Assembly: GCA_964447335.1 (NCBI GenBank)
Contig: CAYUSA010000010.1
Location: forward strand, 1 to 64,000
Direction of reading: 5' to 3'
DNA length: 64,000 nucleotides
Origin: HRBIN12 sp964447335
GTDB lineage: Bacteria > Actinomycetota > UBA4738 > HRBIN12
The notes below the pieces were generated by a model, which was not told the origin of the DNA, made no database searches, and saw only the letters and a program-made list of their open reading frames with translations. Below are positions 59,945 to 64,000 of the stretch, in pieces. The first letter of the stretch is position 1; each line of letters opens with the position of its first letter. Both the position numbers and the translations under genes were made by a program.

Positions 59945-60056
59945 GAGCGTCCACCTTCGCTCCCGTCCTCGCTGACCGGAACCTCACATCGAGGTCGAGC
60001 GTTCGTGGGCGCGCTCGGTCGCAGAACCCTCGACCCGCATCCACGGCCGATGGCCC

Positions 60057-61235
60057 TCACAGCCCGATCTCCTCGGCGAAGCTGCGGCCCGCCAGATCCC
60101 ATCGCACGCCGAGCAGGGCGGCGACCGTTGCCCCCAGGTCGGCGAAGGTCTCGCGCGTCCCCACGTCGTGAGGGCCGCCCGGCAGACCGGCCGAAAGGAG
60201 CGGCGTGCGCTCCCGGGAGTGATCCGTCGGAGACGTCGTGGGGTCGCACCCGTGATCGCCCGTGAGGAACAGCACGCCTCCGTCGAGCGCGTCGACGAGC
60301 TCGGGCACCCGGAGGTCGAACGCCTCGACCGCGCGCGCGTAGCCCTCGGGGTCGTTGCGATGGCCGTACTTGCTGTCGAAATCCACGAGGTTCGTGAAGA
60401 CGAGCGACGGTCCGGGCCGCCGCAGGTACTCGAGGGTGAGATCCACGCCGTGATCGTTGGAGTCCGAGTAGACGGCCTCGGTCAGCCCTCGGGCGGCGAA
60501 AACGTCCCGGATCTTGCCGACGCCGTAGACGGCGACGTCGTCCCTCACGCAGACGTCGAGCAGGGTCGGCCCGGGCGGCGACACCGAGAAGTCGCGACGC
60601 TCCGGCCGGCGGACCAACGCCCCCGGCGCTCCGGTGAACGGCCGGGCGATCACGCGCCCCACGGCGTGCTCGCCGACGAGGAGCTCGCGCGCGACGCGGC
60701 ACCACGCGTACAGGGTCTCGAGCGGGACGACGCCGGTGTGGGCGGCGATCTGGAAGACGGAGTCGCCGCTCGTGTAGACGATCGGGTTCCCGGTCCGCAG
60801 GTGCTCGGGCCCCAGCTCCGCGATGATCTCCGTCCCCGAGGCCGGCACGTTGCCGAGCGCCGGACGGCCGATCCTCCGCACGAACGGCTCCATGATCTCG
60901 GGCGGGAAGCCCTTGGGGTACAGCGGGAACGGCCGGTCGAGCACGATGCCCGCTATCTCCCAGTGGCCGGTCGTCGTGTCCTTGCCCGCCGAGCGCTCGG
61001 TGAGCCGGCCGTGCGCCGATCCGGGAACCGCGCGAGGCTCGACGCCCTCGATCCGGGTGAGCAGCCCGAGCCCGAGCGCGCCGAGGTTCGGGGCGACGAT
61101 GCCTCCGACCGCATCCGCGCAGTTGCCGAGCGTGTCCGAGCCGGCGTCCCCGTAGGCCTCGGCGTCGGGCGCATCGCCCACGCCGAAGGAGTCGCAGACG
61201 AGCAGGAGCACCCTCGGGACGCGCCCAAGGCTCAC
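60057..61235 (-). CDS. deoB: phosphopentomutase
   Basis: 392 residues of the alkaline-phosphatase-like family: VLLLVCDSFGVGDAPDAEAYGDAGSDTLGN contains the metal-binding Asp and nucleophile region, and DHGCDPTTSPTDHSRERTPLL the C-terminal metal motif. It converts (deoxy)ribose-1-phosphate to the 5-phosphate. GTG 61235 overlaps the next gene by 4 bases. Confidence 0.94.
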   Translation of the reverse strand: MSLGRVPRVLLLVCDSFGVGDAPDAEAYGDAGSDTLGNCADAVGGIVAPNLGALGLGLLTRIEGVEPRAVPGSAHGRLTERSAGKDTTTGHWEIAGIVLDRPFPLYPKGFPPEIMEPFVRRIGRPALGNVPASGTEIIAELGPEHLRTGNPIVYTSGDSVFQIAAHTGVVPLETLYAWCRVARELLVGEHAVGRVIARPFTGAPGALVRRPERRDFSVSPPGPTLLDVCVRDDVAVYGVGKIRDVFAARGLTEAVYSDSNDHGVDLTLEYLRRPGPSLVFTNLVDFDSKYGHRNDPEGYARAVEAFDLRVPELVDALDGGVLFLTGDHGCDPTTSPTDHSRERTPLLSAGLPGGPHDVGTRETFADLGATVAALLGVRWDLAGRSFAEEIGL

Positions 61236-61591
61236 CGGGCGCCGCCGAGGCGCGCGCAGTCGATGCACAGGATCGCCCACGGGAGCGCCTCGAGCCGCTC
61301 GAGCGCGATCGGGGTACCACAGCGCTCACAGACGCCGTACGTACCCAGCTCCATCTTCGCGAGCGCGCGGTTCACCCATCGCAGGTTCGCCCGGAGCGCC
61401 TTCATCACCGAGAGCGTGCGCGCGCGCTCGGCCGTCGCGTGGGCGCTGTCGGCGAACCCGCGCTCGACGTCGATCTCCGCGTCGTCGGAGTCCGCGTCGC
61501 CGCCCTGGTCCTCGATCTCCTTGCGAAGGTTGGCGCGCTGCTCCTCGAGCGCCGCGCGGAACTCCGCCATCTTCGCCTCTGCGATCGTCAC
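61232..61591 (-). CDS. DksA/TraR C4-type zinc finger protein
   Basis: 119 residues: an N-terminal helical region of about 75 residues and a zinc finger CERCG (about 88-92) with CIDC near the end. It resembles actinobacterial DksA/TraR family proteins that can bind RNA polymerase. Function at this locus is unknown. Overlaps xerD by 4 bases. Confidence 0.88.
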   Translation of the reverse strand: MTIAEAKMAEFRAALEEQRANLRKEIEDQGGDADSDDAEIDVERGFADSAHATAERARTLSVMKALRANLRWVNRALAKMELGTYGVCERCGTPIALERLEALPWAILCIDCARLGGAR

Positions 61592-62538
61592 GCTGGATCC
61601 CTCCTCCGTGCGGGCGCGCGACGCGCCCGCGGGTGTGCCGTGTAGTAGACCTCGCGCAGGTGCTCCCTGGTCACCAGCGTATAGACCTGGGTCGTGGCCA
61701 CGCTCGCGTGCCCGAGGAGCTCCTGCACCACCCGGACGTCGGCGCCACCCTCGAGCAGATGCGTGGCGAACGAGTGTCGCAGCGTGTGCGGCGTCACGCG
61801 CCGCTCGATGCCGGCTCCCTTGACGGCCTTCGCGAGGATGCCGGCGACGCCCTGGCGCGTGAGCCGCCCGCCCCGCTGGTTGAGGAAGAGTGCGGCCCTG
61901 CTGCGGCTCGTCGCGAGACCGGGACGCGCGCGGCGCAGGTAGGCAGAGATCGCCTCGGTTGCGTACCGCCCGAGAGGGATGTCGCGCTCCTTCCCGCCCT
62001 TGCCGAGGACGCGAACGCCCCCTCCCTCGAGCTCCACGTCGTCGATGTCGAGGCCGGCGAGCTCGGAGACCCGGAGTCCCCCGCCGTAGAGCGTCTCGAG
62101 GACCGCGCGATCGCGCAGGCCGACCGGCGTGCCCTCGGGCGGCGCCGCGAGCAGCCGCAGGACATCCTCGACCGGCATCGGACGCGGCAGGGAACGCGGG
62201 AGACGCGGCCGGACGACGGTGGCCGCCGGGTCGCGCTCGGCCTTGCCCTCGCGCAGGAGGAACCGGTGGAACGAGCGCACCGCGGAGAGAGAGCGGACGA
62301 CCGAGCTCGCCCGGTACGGACGGCCCTCGTCGTGCGTCGCGGTCGAGAGCTCCGCCACGAACCCGGCGATCAGGTGCTCGTCGGCCTTGCGGGCGTCGCG
62401 CACGCCACGTCCGCGCAAGAACCCGGCGTACCGGCCGAGGTCGCGACGGTACGCGGCGATGGTGTTGTCGGACAGCCCGCGCTCCACCGTGAGGTGGTCG
62501 AAGAAACGTTGGATCTGCGTCGTCAGGGCGTCGGACAT
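61588..62538 (-). CDS. xerD: site-specific tyrosine recombinase XerD
   Basis: 316 residues: an N-terminal SAM-like core-binding domain (about 1-95) and a catalytic domain with Arg (GLRVSEL), Lys (GKGGKERDIP), HTLRHSFATHLLEGG, GHASVATTQVYT and the Tyr nucleophile. With XerC it resolves chromosome dimers at dif. XerD-type rather than a phage integrase is supported by the surrounding housekeeping genes. Confidence 0.92.
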   Translation of the reverse strand: MSDALTTQIQRFFDHLTVERGLSDNTIAAYRRDLGRYAGFLRGRGVRDARKADEHLIAGFVAELSTATHDEGRPYRASSVVRSLSAVRSFHRFLLREGKAERDPAATVVRPRLPRSLPRPMPVEDVLRLLAAPPEGTPVGLRDRAVLETLYGGGLRVSELAGLDIDDVELEGGGVRVLGKGGKERDIPLGRYATEAISAYLRRARPGLATSRSRAALFLNQRGGRLTRQGVAGILAKAVKGAGIERRVTPHTLRHSFATHLLEGGADVRVVQELLGHASVATTQVYTLVTREHLREVYYTAHPRARRAPARRRDPA

Positions 62539-62560
62539 CGCACGGTGATCCCGGGTCGGT

Positions 62561-63685
62561 TCAGCCCAGGCCGTCGACGAGCGATCCGAGCTCGGTGAAG
62601 GACAGGCCGTGGGCCTCGGCGACGGCCGCGTTCGTCACGCGACCGCCGTACACGTTCACGCCGAGCGCGAGCGCGGCATCCTCCCGGACCGCGTCCTCGA
62701 GCCCCTTCGTCGCGATGTCGATCGCGTAGGGCAGCGTGACGTTCGTGAGGGCGTAGGTCGATGTGCGCGGCACGGCGCCCGGCATGTTGCCGACGCAGTA
62801 GTGCACCACGTCGTGCTCGACGTACACCGGGTTCGAGTGGGTCGTCATCCGCGCGGTCTCCACGCACCCACCCTGGTCGATCGAGATGTCGACGATGACC
62901 GAGCCGGGCCGCATCTCTCGGACCATCTCCTCGGTCACGAGGTGCGGTGCCTTCGCGCCGGGGATGAGCACCGCGCCGATCACGAGATCGGCCTCCACCA
63001 CGAGCTGCTCGATCGCGAGGACCGAGCTCATCACGGTCTGGATCCGGCCGCGCTGGATCTGGTCGACGTAGCGCAGGCGGTCGACGTTCTTGTCGAGCAC
63101 GACGACCTCGGCCTCCATCCCGGCGGCGATCCACGCGGCGTTCAGGCCGGCCATGCCGGCGCCGATCACGACGACCCTGGCCGGCGCGACGCCCGAGGCC
63201 CCGCCCATCAGCACGCCCCGACCGCCGAACGGCCGCTCGAGGTACTTCGCGCCCTCCTGCGGCGCCATACGCCCGGCGATCTCGCTCATCGGCGCGAGGA
63301 GCGGCAGTCGCCCGTCCGGGAGCTCGACGGTCTCGTAGGCGACCGAGGTGACCTCGCGCTCGGCGAGGAAGCGCGTGAGCCCGCGGTCGGCGGCGAGGTG
63401 CAGGTAGGTGAACAGCAGCTGCCCGCGCTTGAACCGCTCGTACTCCTGCGGCTGGGGCTCCTTGACCTTCACGATCAGGTCGGCCGCCGCGAACACCGCG
63501 TCGGCGTCGGGGAGGATCTTCGCCCCGGCGGCGATGAACTCCTCGTCCGGGAGCGCCGATCCGACACCCGCCCCGGCCTCCACGACCACGTCGTGGCCCG
63601 CGCGCGTGATCTCACGAACCCCTTCGGGGGTCGCCGCCACGCGGTACTCGTTGTCCTTGACCTCTTTCGGGATCCCGACGATCAC
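62561..63685 (-). CDS. ald: alanine dehydrogenase
   Basis: 374 residues. VGIPKEVKDNEYRVAATPEGV is the AlaDH/PNT N-terminus, VVVIGAGMAGLNAAWIAAGMEAEVVVLD the NAD-binding fold, and VYVEHDVVHYCVGNMPGAVPRTST a family signature. It oxidises L-alanine to pyruvate and ammonia. GTG 63685 is supported by AGGAGGGT just upstream. It is followed by xerD. Confidence 0.95.
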   Translation of the reverse strand: MIVGIPKEVKDNEYRVAATPEGVREITRAGHDVVVEAGAGVGSALPDEEFIAAGAKILPDADAVFAAADLIVKVKEPQPQEYERFKRGQLLFTYLHLAADRGLTRFLAEREVTSVAYETVELPDGRLPLLAPMSEIAGRMAPQEGAKYLERPFGGRGVLMGGASGVAPARVVVIGAGMAGLNAAWIAAGMEAEVVVLDKNVDRLRYVDQIQRGRIQTVMSSVLAIEQLVVEADLVIGAVLIPGAKAPHLVTEEMVREMRPGSVIVDISIDQGGCVETARMTTHSNPVYVEHDVVHYCVGNMPGAVPRTSTYALTNVTLPYAIDIATKGLEDAVREDAALALGVNVYGGRVTNAAVAEAHGLSFTELGSLVDGLG

Positions 63686-63769
63686 GGGGGTACCCTCCTC
63701 GGCGACGGTGCGACCCAAGGGTACCCGACCCGACCGGGGCGCCGACGGTCCGCGCCGCCCGGATGGCGC

Positions 63770-64000
63770 TCAGACGCCGATGCCGCGAGCGTCGGCGAGC
63801 AGGATCGCGAGCGCCGTCTTCACGTCGCGGATCCGGCCGGCGCGAGCCGCGGCCACCATCTCCTCGAACGGCTTGCGCAGCAGCTCGATGCCGTCCTCGG
63901 GCGGGGCCTCGGGCTCCGAGCCGGTCGTGGCCACGAACAGGTGGATGTACTCGTCGGTGAAGCCGGGTGAGGAGAAGAAGCCGCCGAGGAACTCGATGGT
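63770..64000 (-). CDS. NUDIX hydrolase, ADP-ribose pyrophosphatase type (partial)
   Basis: The C-terminal 76 residues of a gene running past the window edge: LGGFFSSPGFTDEYIHLFVATT is the region after the NUDIX box in ADP-ribose pyrophosphatases, ending ADARGIGV. The NUDIX motif itself is outside. Probable substrate is ADP-ribose. Confidence 0.75.
   Translation of the reverse strand, partial: TIEFLGGFFSSPGFTDEYIHLFVATTGSEPEAPPEDGIELLRKPFEEMVAAARAGRIRDVKTALAILLADARGIGV

Noticed and set aside
61588..62538. Phage or integron integrase indicating a mobile island
   Set aside because: Sequence pattern and surrounding housekeeping genes fit chromosomal XerD; no att repeats or phage genes are near.
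1..64000. CRISPR arrays, prophage, plasmid origin
   Set aside because: No regularly spaced repeats, cas genes, phage structural genes or replication origin were seen.

Overview
The window is a 64 kb stretch of high-GC chromosome from an actinomycete-type bacterium (Actinomycetota). The best evidence is a complete Pup-proteasome locus (mpa/arc, dop, pup, prcB, prcA, pafA, pafB, pafC) running into tatA, tatC and a HelY-type helicase. A second block (gcvH, garA-like FHA gene, ftsR-like MerR gene, DUF151 nuclease, second MerR gene, glycine decarboxylase) and an Lnt-polyprenol mannosyltransferase fusion also match mycobacterial gene order. I see no marker of a specific genus. A TtuB/TtuA-like pair next to trmI hints at a thermophilic or thermotolerant, deep-branching lineage (inference). 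Many genes use GTG or TTG starts, overlap by 4 bases (GTGA, ATGA), and have a TANNNT box 6 to 9 bases before the start codon, so leaderless transcription looks common.

Layout. 1-547: no gene, with two short direct repeats like an IS21-family end. 0.5-3.4 kb: a flavin monooxygenase divergent from an ABC-F ATPase. 3.5-9.3 kb: an amidohydrolase, then a one-carbon cluster of two DmdA/GcvT-like methyltransferases, a Cys-rich MetV-like protein and MetF. 9.4-11.3 kb: a lipoprotein HtrA protease and an M50 membrane protease. 11.25-13.3 kb: sulfur carrier, TtuA-like thiolase and TrmI, which would modify the tRNA T-loop. 13.4-23.6 kb: the Pup-proteasome system, interrupted by a twice-frameshifted membrane protein gene and a DUF3866 gene. 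23.6-31.9 kb: small hypotheticals, Tat translocase, hydrolase, helicase, lipid kinase, M24 peptidase. 31.9-36.8 kb: lipoprotein, cysS, Lrp regulator, a compact reverse-transcriptase-like gene with a hairpin-rich leader, and a second amidohydrolase. 36.8-39.7 kb: two promoters, a long inverted-repeat RNA, a DUF4193-type protein and the Lnt-mannosyltransferase fusion. 40.0-49.9 kb: a CAP-domain protein under a c-di-GMP-I riboswitch, split glycine decarboxylase, two MerR regulators, hpt, a D,D-carboxypeptidase, an FHA protein, gcvH and pgsA-like. 49.9-64 kb: tRNA-Pro and a long leftward series with der, cmk, aroA, tyrA, aroH, an rluB-like gene, scpB, scpA, trpS, an M50 protease, thymidine phosphorylase, deoB, a DksA/TraR zinc protein, xerD, ald and a partial NUDIX gene.

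Most likely to repay attention: (1) the standalone RT-like gene at 34521-35246 with a leader of three adjacent hairpins, the last pairing with its ribosome binding site; (2) the tandem DmdA-like/MetV/MetF methyl-oxidation cluster; (3) a textbook c-di-GMP-I riboswitch with two mutually exclusive downstream hairpins; (4) a promoter-driven long inverted repeat at 36.8 kb; (5) a sulfur-carrier protein whose Gly-Gly is followed by a ten-residue tail; (6) a TatA-like protein with a duplicated amphipathic helix.
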